Below, one piece after another: positions 41,451 to 53,164 of a stretch of 64,000 bases of DNA. The translations under genes and the position numbers were made by a program. Below the pieces are notes generated by a model. The model did not search any database. It saw only the letters and a list, made by a program, of their open reading frames with translations, and had not been told where the DNA came from. This DNA comes from Odontesthes bonariensis. Its lineage: Eukaryota > Chordata > Actinopteri > Atheriniformes > Atherinopsidae. Positions within the stretch are counted from its first letter, which is position 1; every line of letters starts with the position of its first letter. The stretch covers positions 33,843,711-33,907,710 of the forward strand of contig NC_134507.1 of assembly GCF_027942865.1 (NCBI RefSeq), given 5' to 3'.

Positions 41451-42905
41451 TTTTGTATTTGTTTATTTATTTCAAGCCAGAATTTAAAAAATAAATTTAA
41501 AATATATTTATATATATTTATAAATAACAGTCACTTATGCCCACTGGGCATAGAAAACAACAAATGATAAATTAAACAACAGAATACCAGCTTGAAAAGG
41601 AGTGGGATGAAGACAAGCTTATTTACTCCCACCCCCATCCAATCCGCAACAGTTTACATGTTTTTAATTGCCACTATACTCCGTAGTCAATTGCATCAAC
41701 AGTATTCATAAGTTTACATATAATATACATCACTGCAACATATAGCCATAACATACACCTATTATATATCACACATACGTGCAACAGTATTCATATGTTT
41801 ACCTATACTATACATTACTGCAACACATAGCCATTACCTTCACCTATTATATATCACACATACATACTATACACATGTGATCACCCCATCGGTCATCATC
41901 ACCATCACCCCATACTCATCATTATTTACCAATTATTATCCTCAAAAAGCAAAACAAAAATAATGATGGTACCTGCGAACACCAAGTAACAGTCAAACGC
42001 CCCTGTCTTCATTCCCATACCGTGACAAAATCATTTCCTTGTATCTTGTTTTGAATTGATAAATATTTGGACACTGTTTGTACTCTAACCCCAGTCGATT
42101 CCACAGTTTAACGCCAAATACAGACACACACATACTTTTCCTTGTGGTTCGTACTTTTCGGACATAAAAGTTACCACACCCCCTCAAATTATAACTCCTT
42201 TCTTTCTGTGTGAAAATCTTCTGAATATTACTAGGTAATATACTTTTATAAGCTTTGAATGAAAGTTGCGCATTATGGAAGTCAACTAAATCTGAAAATT
42301 TTAGCAGCTTAGACTGCAAAAATAAGGTATTTGTGTATCAATATATCCTACCTTATGCATAATTCGTATTGCAAGTTTTTGGAGTATAACAAGGGGTTGT
42401 AGTGAACTTTTGTAATTATTACCTCAGACTTCTATACAGTATGTTAAATAGGGCAAAACTAATGACCAATACAATCAATATAATGCATTATATTCCAGGA
42501 AATATCTAACTTAATACATTATTGCTACACTTTTGGAAACTTTACGTTGAATATGTCCGATGTGAGTTTTCCAGCTTAGTTTACTGTCAATAATTATCCC
42601 TAAGAACTTATATTCTGACACTTTATCTATAATAATACCGTCTATATTTATTACTAAATCTGAATTTTCTTTATAGTTTCCGAACAACATACTTTTTGTT
42701 TTATCTAAATTTAGAGATAATTTGTTGATGTCCATCCAAGTTTTTAACTTGATTAGTTCATCATTTACTTTATTTATAAGCTCACTATAGTTATCACTGG
42801 AACAGAATATGTTAGTGTCATCTGCAAATAATAATAATTTTAATATATTTGATACATTAAATATGTCATTTATGTAAAGATTAAATAACAGACTTGGCAC
42901 CAACT
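41450..42905 (-). mobile_element. non-LTR retrotransposon (Jockey/CR1 superfamily), 3' half
   Basis: The minus frames read LKLLLFADDTNIFCSSDNYS (RT motif FADD), LNLDKTKSMLFGNY and EYKFLGIIIDSKLSWKTHI. A second frame follows with LVDFHNAQLSFKAYKSILP and SVFGVKLWNRLGLEYK. A 3' UTR with about 95-bp repeated blocks lies at 41690-41870. The frame is interrupted near 42320-42510. The clade is not certain. Confidence 0.75.
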
Positions 42906-42909
42906 TCCA

Positions 42910-44880
42910 GGTTGGATTTTGGTCCTAAATTCACTTGATTAGGGTTTGAAATCAGAGCTACTTGGATGAGCTTCAGAGACTTGATGGTTACATCTTAAAA
43001 AGTTTGGCAGGTTGTTACTGTTCCTGGATCAGCTCCATGTGAGCATGCTGCAGAAAACTGAACCTTGTTTTACCTCCATGTGGTAATAATCTCTAAAATC
43101 AAGTTAAGTTTACTCCCCACGTGTTCAGAGAAGTTAGGATGTATCATGTCAACAAATAATCATTAAATAAAGCCAAACATATGTTTCACATGAGTTTTCA
43201 GGTAATTGGCTGATCTTCACTGTATGCAGAGTACAGTGTTTGGTGTCCAGATTAAGAATAACTGATGTTTTCATGACTTTTGTAACTGCTGCAACCTTTG
43301 TGGTTTGAAGTGGTGTCTTCATCTTCCTGTTTTCTGTTGTTTGACATTGCTGTCTGTTGTGAACACTGAGTCTATGATAGCGTGAGTGCTTAAACCCACA
43401 TTTTTTTCAGATGAAAGCCATAGTCTTTGGTTATGAACCTGTTTATTTCACTTTGCACTATTCTGTTTAGGTCCCCAGTATTGGTTTTCCAGTTCCTAGC
43501 TCTTAACTTATGACACTTATTCCTTATCATCACACTGTGTCCACTCCCCTGAGCGACCCCAGCAGCATTTATTCATCCAGTTTGGTTCTTGTTGCTGCCA
43601 GAAGCCCAATTCCTCTTGCCATGTCTGTTTCTCATGCTGTTTTAGTATCTTATGGAGTAGCCGTTGTCTTTCTGTGGACCTGTTCTGAGCAGACAGCCTC
43701 GTTGTTTTTATTCTAACTTCACAGTCTGAGCATTTTCCCCCACATTAATGTGCCATAAAACAATAAAACAATGAAAATAATCTTGTCTTTTTTTTGCACA
43801 TGTTCGATTTCTTGATGTGAACTTTAAAGGGGCACTAGGTAGCATTTTCACCTAAAATTATAGCCTTTAGGAGTTTAACAAAGGTTAAACAAGTCAATAG
43901 TAAGCGAATGAAGCCTGTCTCGCTCCCAACAGGGGTCTGTATGCTGAGAATCCCATATGTAACTTCGGCAGGAGCGACCCGCTTCTGAAGTCTCGCGATG
44001 CGCGAGAAGAGTCGTTTGTGTTTACGGCACTTAGCTAGGTACTGTATGCTAGTTGTAGTTGTAGGCTATGTGTTCGCTTGCGTTGAAGAGCCAACACCAA
44101 GCGTTTCATATTCTGCCTTTCACAGACTGAATATGAAATGTTCGATGTTGGCACTTCCCATCTTTGTGAAATTTCTCCAAGCGTGATCTTGTTCATCTAC
44201 CATAGTGATCTGCGTTTTAGATCGTACAGAAACAGGTGATGATGGTGCTCAAATTCCTCCTGAGTTCGAGACGTAGCCTAGCTTCAGAAATACACGGACT
44301 GACCTGATTAGAATAAGAATAGCGTTTTGATCCGAACAAGAATTGTTATCTACAAATGAAAATTGATTAATTTGTGATTGTAATCGGAAATGTGTTGAGC
44401 TAGTTTGCGTTTATTGCGGCGTGTATGTTGGTAGTGCCTGCGCACATCTGTCTAAGATGCAACTTTTGTAAGTGTCTGCTAATACAAAGGAATCACTCCA
44501 CGAATACACCATGATGAGGGAGGAATCCCATTCAAGATCAGCAACAGTCCATCCATACATCCATTATGTGCCGCTTGTCCGGGGATCAGGTCGCGGGGGC
44601 AGCAGCCTGAGCAGAGAAACCCAGACGTCCCTGTCCCCGGCCACTTCCTCCAGCAACAGTATTATAGCATATTATCTTGAGTTCTCTCTACAGAAAATCT
44701 CTGATTATAGTATCTTACGTGGGCAGTCTACACTTGTGAATCAGATGACCTGACTGCACTAAATAACACAATGGCAGCATTCGCCATGATGTTTAGTTAG
44801 TGGGTGTGTATCACATGAATTTTGGAAATAAATCACAAAAAACACTTCCTGAGGTGGATCCAGTTCCTGCTCTTTATGCT
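42910..44880. other. intergenic with repeat pieces
   Basis: A TTAAAGGGGCACTAGGTAGC terminus near 43826 looks like one end of a TTAA-type element with no matched right end. 44540-44660 (TCCATCC repeats, TTGTCCGGGGATCAGGTCG) is a fish interspersed repeat. No gene recognised. Confidence 0.45.
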
Positions 44881-44903
44881 TTAATCAGTGTTATGAATCA
44901 TGT

Positions 44904-44977
44904 GGTGCTTTGGCTTAGTTGGTCAAAGTTCCTGTTTTGTGAACAGGAGATCCTGGGTTCAAATCCCAGCAGTGCCT
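44904..44977 (+). tRNA. tRNA-Thr(TGT)-like
   Basis: 74 nt with the anticodon stem CCTGT/ACAGG and loop TTTGTGA (anticodon TGT). The B box is GGTTCAAATCC. The acceptor stem has two G-T pairs and one mismatch at its inner end, so activity is plausible but not sure. Confidence 0.7.
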
Positions 44978-45402
44978 GTGGTCCTTCAGAGCTAACTATG
45001 ACTCAGCATATAAAACAGCTTATTATCATTGTTCTACTACTAAATGCTTCTCACTGGTCCACTTAATAAAAGTGCATATAAATAGCCCACAGCTTTTAAA
45101 GTGTCATTTATGCTTATTTTATGCTTAGTGTAATTTTACTCCGCTCACATAACAAGTCAATTGGTTAGGGTACAGTTCGGTGGAGGTTCTCCTCCTGTCA
45201 CACTACATAACATCAAAATGAACGTACAAACCGTGAAATAGTCAGAGTTAGCGTAAAAGCTGAGAGCAGGACGTCATTTCCTCAAAATATGAATTGTAAA
45301 ATAATAAGCAAAAGCATAAAAAAGCCTTGTAAAAATAGGGTCAATGACTTGGCGGAAGCGATCAGGCTGTAACTGGTGAAAGTGCCTTCCTCATGAACAC
45401 CA

Positions 45403-45476
45403 GGATCTGAGGCTCAGTTGGTCAAAGGACCTGTCTAATAAACAGAAGACTTTGGGTTCAAACCCCAGCAGAGCCT
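45403..45476 (+). tRNA. tRNA-Thr-like sequence with AAT anticodon
   Basis: 74 nt with good similarity to the Thr(AGT) type, but the loop is CTAATAA, giving anticodon AAT (Ile). One acceptor mismatch (A-G at the third pair) and one at the end of the anticodon stem. Likely a pseudogene, or an anticodon-shifted gene. Confidence 0.55.
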
Positions 45477-45680
45477 GAAGGTGTTACTACTTACATCAAC
45501 ATGGTGCCATAACTGTTTACTGCAGTGCTTCAGGAGTGCTGGACTTCCAAAACACTCTGTACTTGGAGGCACTTCATCTCATGGCTTAAAGTATTCTTGA
45601 GGTACAGAAGATTGAACTGGGACTAAATCCAATGTTTTCACATATGGAGATAATTTGAATAACATCAAGCTCTGTTTTAG

Positions 45681-45741
45681 GGCTCTGTTTTATTCTCGCT
45701 TAGGGTGCAAGAGGTCCCAGGTTCAAATCCCGGACGAGCCC
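45681..45741 (+). pseudogene. tRNA-Pro(AGG) pseudogene, D arm lost
   Basis: The 3' two thirds match tRNA-Pro (anticodon loop TTAGGGT, B box, GGACGAGCCC), but the D arm and its A box are deleted. It shares a C-A mismatch in the anticodon stem with the CGG copy at 46945. Confidence 0.75.
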
Positions 45742-46275
45742 TCCTACTTTAAGAAACCTATACGGAAAGCTTGTTGGTTAACTTTGGGTACCTTCCTTGA
45801 TCTCAAATGCGTCTCTCTTTGCTCACCCAAATTGTTAATTAAGAGTGCTGATAACAATTGCAAAAATGTCCTGTCTTACTATATTGTTTGGAGCTGTAGC
45901 AGCTGGCTCTCCCTTCACTCAACATGAGTGAAGTTATTGAGGACATAGACTGAACATGCCCTAACATTCGAGCCACTGACAACTCGTCTTTTTTTTTACA
46001 ATGCAATTTTTAGCTAGACAAACCGTTATCCCGGCTTTTACTTGGAGTTTACGTAGTGTTACAGATTCATTTACACATACTTTTGGCAACTAATCTCCAC
46101 TTTAGAATAAGAGAACTTTGAAATTAAAAAAAAGATGGAAGCAACACTGACATGGAGTGAGCTGAACTGAAAGTTGTAGGATGTTTCTATTCGATGATCG
46201 AACGTACCTTCCGAGGGTATCATTTTGCTATCTGTGGCCCGCGGCGCTCGTATGACGTCTAAAGTTGCAAACCCT

Positions 46276-46347
46276 GACTCGTTGGTCTAAGGGTAAGATT
46301 CTCGCTTTGGGTGCGAGAGGTCCTGGGTTCAAATCCCGGACGAGCCC
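46276..46347 (+). tRNA. tRNA-Pro(TGG)
   Basis: 72 nt with anticodon loop TTTGGGT (TGG) and a fully paired anticodon stem CTCGC/GCGAG. B box GGTTCAAATCC. The only visible defect is A in place of G at the second acceptor position. Confidence 0.78.
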
Positions 46348-46944
46348 TTCCCTGGTTTACTGGCCATGTGTCTGTGCTTTCCTGTGAAATCAGAGAATGA
46401 TTAAATCAATGACGATAACATTGAATGCATTTGGAATCAAAGCCCTAAATAAGGAGATAAAGCTCAACACTCATTCCAAAGTTGCTTCAAGTCTTTCTTA
46501 AATGAATTTTTTATCTGGAATTTGAAAGACAGATCCACGCATAAAAACCTGTATCATGTAAGCACACCCTCTGCAGTATTATCTAAAGCAGTTTTGGTAT
46601 TTGTTCCATAAATCCAGATTGAAACGCTTTCAAGTCAATGGTAGAGAAGTGAAGATATAGACCTGTTCTGTCTTAAAGTTGGGCTTCTTGATAAAATGTG
46701 ATGTGAATTGGTGGAACCTGGCGGTGAGTATTGACTCATTGGTCTCAGGAGTTTTTGTGGGCTGTTCAGTATATGTGCCTAATAACTTTACTCATGTTGA
46801 GGGAAGGGAGAGCCAACTCCAAACAATATAGGCTCATTGCTCTGGAAAAGTCAAAAAAGAAAGAAAGCAATAACAAATTCCCAGGATTCCATGGCTACGT
46901 CAGCTGTCCGCTCTTTCTCACGAAAAGCAAAAAGACCACCTTTT

Positions 46945-47016
46945 GGCTCGTTGGTCTAGGGGTATGATTCTCGCTTCGGGTGCAAGAGGTCCTGGGTTCA
47001 AATCCCGGACGAGCCC
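46945..47016 (+). tRNA. tRNA-Pro(CGG)
   Basis: 72 nt starting GGCTCGTTGGTCTAGGGG with an intact acceptor stem and A and B boxes. Loop TTCGGGT gives CGG. The anticodon stem has one C-A mismatch (GCAAG instead of GCGAG). Confidence 0.75.
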
Positions 47017-48110
47017 TCCTACTTTAAGAAACCTATACGGAAAGTTTGATGGTTAACTTTGGGTACCTTCCTTGATCTCAAATGCATCTCTCTTTGCTCA
47101 CCCAAATTGTTAATTAAGAGTGCTGATAACAATTGCAAAAATGTCCTGTCTTACTATATTGTTTAGGAGCTGTAGCAGTTGGCTCTCCCTTCACTCAACA
47201 TGAGTGAAGTTATATTAGGACATAGACTGAACAACCCCAACATTAAAGCCACTGTCAGTTAAGTGAACAACTTTTTTTACAATGCAATTTTTAGCTAGAC
47301 AAACCGTTATCCCGGCTTTTACTTGGAGTTTACGTTAACCCTCCACAAGTTTACACTCACAGCTAGGATTTGTAGTGTTACAGATTCATTTACACATACT
47401 TTTGGCAACTAATCTCCACTTTAGAATAAGAGAACTTTGAAATAAAAAAAAGATGGAAGCAACACTGACACTGAGTGAGCTGAACTGAAAGTTGTAGGAT
47501 GTTTCTATTCGATGATCGAACGTACTGTAAAGCTTGATGGTTAACTTTGGGTACCTTCCTTGATCTCACCCAAATTGTTGATTAAGAGTGCTGATAACAA
47601 TTGCAAAAATGTCCTGTCTTACTATATTGTTTGGAGCTGTAGCAGTTGGCTCTCCCTTCACTCAACATGAGTGAAGTTATTGAGGACATAGACTGAACAT
47701 CCCCAACATTAAAGGAGTCTTGGCCCTGTGGTGAAGTGGTGGTTGATTGACGCTGTGACGCTTTGCTTTGCGGTAACACGTATTGCACCCCTCCCTTTTA
47801 CCTTGCTTGTGTACTGTTGAATTTCTTGCTCCTCTTGGACTACTGATAATCACTTTATTTTTATCTATAACTTACACAATTTTGCATAGTTAACTCTATA
47901 GCTTACCATTCTTTTCTAACACACTCCTACAGATCTTTAATCTTTATTCTCACTTTTTAGCAGTGTGTCTGGTTCTCTGGCTTAGCATGGCTACCAGTTC
48001 TCTCCCTCCATCTCCTGCTTTCACCTGCTCTGTGTGTCAGATGTTTAGTTACTCCTCTGCCTCCTGATAATGATAATGGTACATGTAACAAATGTAGTCT
48101 TTTTGTAGTT

Positions 48111-48872
48111 TTGGAGGCGAGGTTATCTGAATTGGAAGCTCGGCTCTGCACTGTTGAAAATCAACCGATAGCGAGCCAAGTCCCTTTAGCCCGTGTGGAG
48201 CCACCTAGCGTAGCTAGCTCAATTAGCCTCCCCCAAGCAGAACCCGAGCAGCCGGGATTACAGGGTGGCTGGGTGACTGTCAGGAAGAGGCGTAGCTATA
48301 AAGTCAAGCCCGTTGTTCACCATCGACCTGTCCACGCTTCAAATAGATTTTCCCCACTCAGCGACAAATCCGCTGAGGACAAAACCCTGGTAATTGGCAG
48401 CTCTATAGTCAGAAACGTGGCATTAGAGACACCAGCGGCCATAGTCAAATGCAATCCAGGGGCGAGAGCAGGCGACGTAGAATCCTATTTAAAACTGCTG
48501 GCTAAGGATAAATGTAAATACGGAAAAATGGTTATTCACGTCGGCGTTAATGACAACCGGTTACGCCAATCGGAGGTCACTAAAATTAATGTTTCATCGG
48601 TGTGTAATTTTGCCAAAACAATGTCGGACTCCGTAGTTTTCTCTGGACCCCTGCCAAATCTGACCAGTGATGACATGTTTAGTCGCATGTCGTCCTACAA
48701 TCGCTGGTTGTCTAGATGGTGTCCAGCAAACAACGTGGGCTACAGAGATAATTGGCAATCTTTCTGGAGAAAACCTGGTCTGATGAGGAGAGACGGCATC
48801 CATCCCACTTTGGAAGGAGCTGCTCTCATTTCTAGAAATATGGATGAATTTATTTGCCACCCTAAAACATGA
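48111..48872 (+). pseudogene. LINE ORF1 with coiled coil and esterase-like domain
   Basis: The frame of 253 codons has [16 protein letters not shown] (coiled coil). An SGNH-esterase-like region follows: [12 protein letters not shown] with the nucleophile Ser, HVGVND with block III Asn, and [11 protein letters not shown] with Asp and His. The true start is probably the ATG at 47986 ([20 protein letters not shown]), from which a frameshift near 48065 separates this frame. This ORF1 type is known from L2/CR1 LINEs. Confidence 0.75.
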
Positions 48873-49088
48873 CAACCCAGGGCTCAGACCAGGATGCAGA
48901 GTTGTAGTCTTACACACTTCTCTGCAGCTTCCCACCTGCTGCTACCCACCCAATCGATTAACACAAAAGGAGCAAATCCTCTTGTGCCAAAAAAATTAAA
49001 ACAAAAACTTTAACTGAACAAAAACATCAAACTATTAAATGTGGTTTGCTGAATATCAGATCTCTCCTTTCGCAGTCTCTGTTAGTGA

Positions 49089-49540
49089 ATGAGTGAATTT
49101 ATTCTTACAGAAACCTGGCTGCAGCAGGAGGATCATGTTAGCGTTAATGAATCAACTCCCTCTGACTGTTTAAATGTTCACGTTCCTGGAACCACAGGCA
49201 GAGGAGGAGGAGTGGCAGCTATTTTCAGATCAGGGTTACTAATCAGTCCCAGACCCAAGATTAGTTTAAGCTCTTTTGAATCTCTGATTCTCAATTTTTC
49301 CTACGCAAAGTGGAAATCACAGAAACCTTTTGTGTTTGTTGTTGTGTATCGTCCACCTGGCCCTTATTCTGAGTTTCTGTCTGAATTCTCAGAGTTTTTA
49401 TCCCAGTTAGTGCTGAGTACAGATAAAGTCATTGTAGTGGGTGACTTTAATATTCATGTAGATGTTAAAAATGACAGCCTAAATATGAACTTTAATTCCA
49501 TACTAGAAATTTGCTGTTCCTGCGAAACAGCTGTGAGAAT
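49089..49540 (+). pseudogene. LINE ORF2 apurinic-type endonuclease, N-terminal part
   Basis: LTETWL (catalytic Glu), GRGGGVAAIFRSGL, FVFVVVYRPPGPY and VIVVGDFNIHVD are the blocks of the APE endonuclease of LINE ORF2. It ends before the SDH block. Confidence 0.82.
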
Positions 49541-49550
49541 GCATATGAGC

Positions 49551-50150
49551 TGAATTACCATGATAAAAAAGCTGAAAATAGTGAAAATTTAGCAGAACAA
49601 GCAGTTGCTGAAGTGTTGGTTGAAGGAGTTTGAAGTTGAAATGACAATCGTGGAATGATTTGAACCTACTGGAAAAAACTGCAGAAGTCTTAGCTGAAGA
49701 AGCTGAAGAGTTCAAAATAAGTTGTATATTTGTATATGTTATATATGTGTATGAAGGGTTGAAGGAATTTGAATGTTAAAAGACAAGAGTGGAATGATTT
49801 CAAGCTATTTGAAGAACCATACTAAAAAAGCTGAAGAAGCTAAAAAATGCTAAAATATACCAAATTTTTCATACCACTCTGGTATCAAAGTCTGGTGAAG
49901 TAGTTGAAAAAAAAAACGTTTTTGCATCTGTTTGCAGTGGATTCAAAACCACTTGAAAGGTGGTATGTGTTACCACTAGACTATTCAGTCCTGTGAAAGT
50001 ACAGGTGAATACTACGTATATAAAGAGATGTTCCTGAGTGTATACAGCTGCGTTAACGAGCTGACACACACAAACTGCAAACTGCAGCTGCAAAATATAA
50101 TTTAATATCATCATTTAATTTATAATAAATTATATTCGTCATATTATTTA
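49551..50150. other. degraded repeat, no gene
   Basis: GAAGAAGCTGAAGA-type motifs recur (49560-49860), suggesting internal duplication in an old repeat. Confidence 0.4.
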
Positions 50151-51070
50151 TCCCTAATCCCTGATAGGGGACATTTTTGTCCACTTGGGCTGTACTTTCT
50201 CCTCTAATTTCACACTGGAAATAGTGATACTCATCATATTTGGTCCAGTTGTGCATTTTTCACAATTTTTTCAAATTTCAAACACACATCATATACAATG
50301 CAATTTTTCATTGTGTAGAAAAAAAAAACTCCTTAATTTCTGAAAAGGGACATTTTTGTCCACTTTTAAAACCACCTAAAAACATCATATATTAATATTT
50401 TTTCCACTTTTTTTTTCATAAACCCTTTTGTTCCACTTCAGTTCTAATCATAACTACCAAGTTTTCAATTATTTTAAAAAAAAGATTAACCCTTTAGATG
50501 CCAATTTGAACTTTTTAGCCCAAATTTTCAGCCTTTAGTGCCAGTATTTTCAAAATATGGAATGCAAAGTGGAATTATTGAGTAGGGATGATTATGGTCT
50601 GGGATATATCAATGATTAGCAACAACATTGATTTTTAGGGATTTTTAATTTTTTTTTGTTATGCCTGATTTTTAAAAAACTCCTTAATTTCTGAAAAGGA
50701 ACATTTTTGTCCCCTTCTAAAATGATCCCCAAAATACGATATATTAATATTTTTTTCAACTTTTTTTTCAGAAATCTTTTCTTCCACTTCAGTTCTGATC
50801 ATAACTACCAAGTTTGCAATTATTTTCAAAAAATTAACCCTTGAAATACCAGTGTATATGAGGTAAACACCGATTTCTGTTAAAAAACACACACAAAAAC
50901 TGCTGTATTTTCAATGTATGCAATGCAAAGTGAAATATTCTATGGATTATTAGGTCATTGATGAGCTACAACATCAGTTTTTACAGATTCTTAGTTTTTC
51001 TGCAATGGCAGATTACAGAAACGGCTCCTATAGACATCCATTATAATGAATGCAGCATTAGACTATGGCA

Positions 51071-51132
51071 CACACACACACAAACATGCACACACACGTG
51101 CGCACAGGCACCCACACACACACGCACGCACG

Positions 51133-51189
<57 letters not shown>

Positions 51190-51310
51190 GCGCGCACACG
51201 CACACCCATACACACACACGCACACACACACACGCACGCACGCACGCACACACACACACACACGCACGCACGTATGCACGCACGCACGCACACACACACA
51301 CGCACACGGA
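51071..51310. repeat. (CA)n microsatellite, imperfect
   Basis: About 240 bp of CA with CG interruptions, inside the piggyBac element upstream of its coding region. Open frames across it are artefacts. Confidence 0.95.
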
Positions 51311-51411
51311 CACCTGTGTGACCCCAGTGATGTTATGAGGTTGTCAGACATGAGAAATAGTTTGGGTTTCTTTGATGTAAAATAAAATAATTTCGGTGTC
51401 TTTGAGGTAAC

Positions 51412-52617
51412 ATGATGAAAGCACCCTCGTTTGTCACTGACAGCTCCACCAGCATGAGAATGCATAAAGAGCTGAGCACATTTCTCACTCTCCTGATTCA
51501 CCTCGAAGAAGGAAGGTTGGATGGCATGGCACAAAAATTCAGCGTTGCCCTAGCAGTGGAGGAAGTCCTCAGAGCAGGAGACAGTGACTCTCTCTATTCA
51601 TCCTCCTCTGACTCTTCAGATGATGAATGGGAACTCCCCACTCACCCTCCCTCCAGCAGCTCTGATTATAACAGCACGGAGGATGAGACTGATGAGACTG
51701 CTGGCCTGGATATTCTGTGGGTGTCAAAAAATGGCAAGATGTCCTGGTCTGACAACCACGCCAACACCCTCAGATACCTGCCTGCGCCCTGTGCTCGCCC
51801 TGGACCGACCACATACGCATGCGCCCGCATAACCAACGTGAAGCCCACCTGGGATCTTTTTTTGAATGATGAGCTGATGAAGCTCATCATTTAATTCACC
51901 AACCTGGAAGGCAGACGCACCACAGAGGCCCAGAGGGACACCGACCAGGGAGAGCTGCAGGCCTTCCTCGGGCTGCTCGTCCTCGCCGGGGTTTATCACT
52001 CACGAGGTGAGAGCACCCTCAGTCTGTGGGATGCACAGACGGGACGGGCCATTTTCAGGCAAACCATGGCTCACACTAGGTTAGAATCCCTTGCAGCAAA
52101 GCTGCGGTTTGATGACCGGCTGACACGACCCCATCGACAGCGACGGGGCAAACTGGCTCTGATTGCAGCTCTCTGGGAGAGCCGACTCGCCCGCTTCTTC
52201 ACCCCGGGCAAAGAAGTCTGCATCGATGAGCAGCTGGTGGCCTTTCGGGGCCGCTGCGCGTTTCGGCAGTATATCCCCACCAAACCTGCAAAATATGGAA
52301 TCAAAGTGTGGGTTGCCTGTGATGTGCGCAGCTCATATGCCTTCCGGATGCAAGTGTACACGGGGAAGGCAGCGGGTGCTCCAGTGGAGACGGGTCAGGG
52401 AAGGAGAGTCGTTTTGGACTTGACCGAGGGACTTGAGGGGCACACGGTAACGGTGGACAACCTCTTTACGTCCTACAGCCTGGGTGAAGATCTGCTGAAA
52501 GGAAAACCCGCCATGGTTGGGACCATTAAAAAGAATAAGCCTGAGCTTCCCCCAGTTCTTCTGCAGGCGAGCCACAGACCTGTGCGAAAACAGAACTGTT
52601 TTAAAAAAAAAGTTTAA
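51412..52617 (+). pseudogene. piggyBac transposase (PGBD-like), truncated
   Basis: One frame of about 400 codons with a single in-frame TAA at 51892-51894. The N part is acidic (DSDSLYSSSSDSSDDEWEL). The DDE region shows VCIDEQLVAFRGRC, then RQYIPTKPAKYGIKVWVACD, a QVYTGK block and HTVTVDNLFTSY, which hold the first two catalytic Asp. The frame ends at KKV soon after. The last part of the catalytic domain and the Cys-rich C terminus are absent, against about 550-600 residues in the family. Confidence 0.82.
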
Positions 52618-53164
52618 GAAAATATTAACATATGGTATTTTGGGGATCATTTTAGAAGGGGACAAAAATGTCCCTTTTCAGAAATTAAGGAGTTTTTTTT
52701 TTAATCAGGCATAACAAAAAAAATAAAAATCCCTAAAAATCAATGTTGTTGCTAATCATTAACATATCCCAGACCATAATTATCCCTACTCAATAATTCC
52801 ACTTTGCATTCCATATTTTGAAAATAATGGCACCTAAAGGCTGAAAATTTGGGCTAAAAAGTTCAAATTGGCATCTAAAGGGTTCATTTTTCTTTAAATA
52901 ATTGAAAACTTTATAGTTATGATTAGAACTGAAGTGGAATAAAAGATTTATGAAAAATAAAGTGGAAAAAATATTAATATATGATGTTTTTAGGTGGTTT
53001 TAAAAGGGGACAAAAATGTCCCTTTTCAGAAATTAAGTTGTGTTTTAAATCAGGTATGAGGGTTATATTATAAGTATTATATTAGCTGTCAATAATATTT
53101 TATGAGGAGAAACGTCCAATATTGAGAAAAAATACAGTATTTCGAAAAAAGTCATTATCCGATT

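Larger units (their letters stand above)
45742..47720. repeat. tRNA-Pro-linked duplicated segments
   Basis: 45742-46215 is repeated at 47017-47530, each starting right after a tRNA-Pro 3' end (CTCCTACTTTAAGAAACC). A third partial copy is at 47527-47715, and a short inverted piece at about 46775-46835. The copies remain highly similar. Confidence 0.8.
47705..49550 (+). mobile_element. L2-type LINE, 5' half
   Basis: Contains the 5' region, ORF1 and the start of ORF2 of an L2-like LINE. Sequence similarity stops near 49530, so the RT domain and 3' end are missing. That is unusual, as LINEs normally lose their 5' ends. Confidence 0.8.
50155..53036 (+). mobile_element. piggyBac transposon with nested, duplicated termini
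   Basis: Two inverted terminus pairs begin TTAATTTCTGAAAAGG: an inner pair with TTAA at 50684 and 52685-52688, and an outer pair with TTAA at 50333 and 53033-53036. The roughly 350-bp segments between inner and outer ends are inverted copies of each other. A further single terminus-like block (GGGGACATTTTTGTCCACTT) lies near 50165. A piggyBac transposase remnant is inside. Confidence 0.8.

Noticed and set aside
44904-47016. The tRNA cluster read as a tRNA-derived SINE family
   Set aside because: The copies lack a common SINE body and tail, differ in isotype, and are linked by shared flanking duplications rather than dispersed insertion.
51041-51534. Several long frames on both strands across 51.04-51.53 kb
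   Set aside because: Products of the (CA)n microsatellite.
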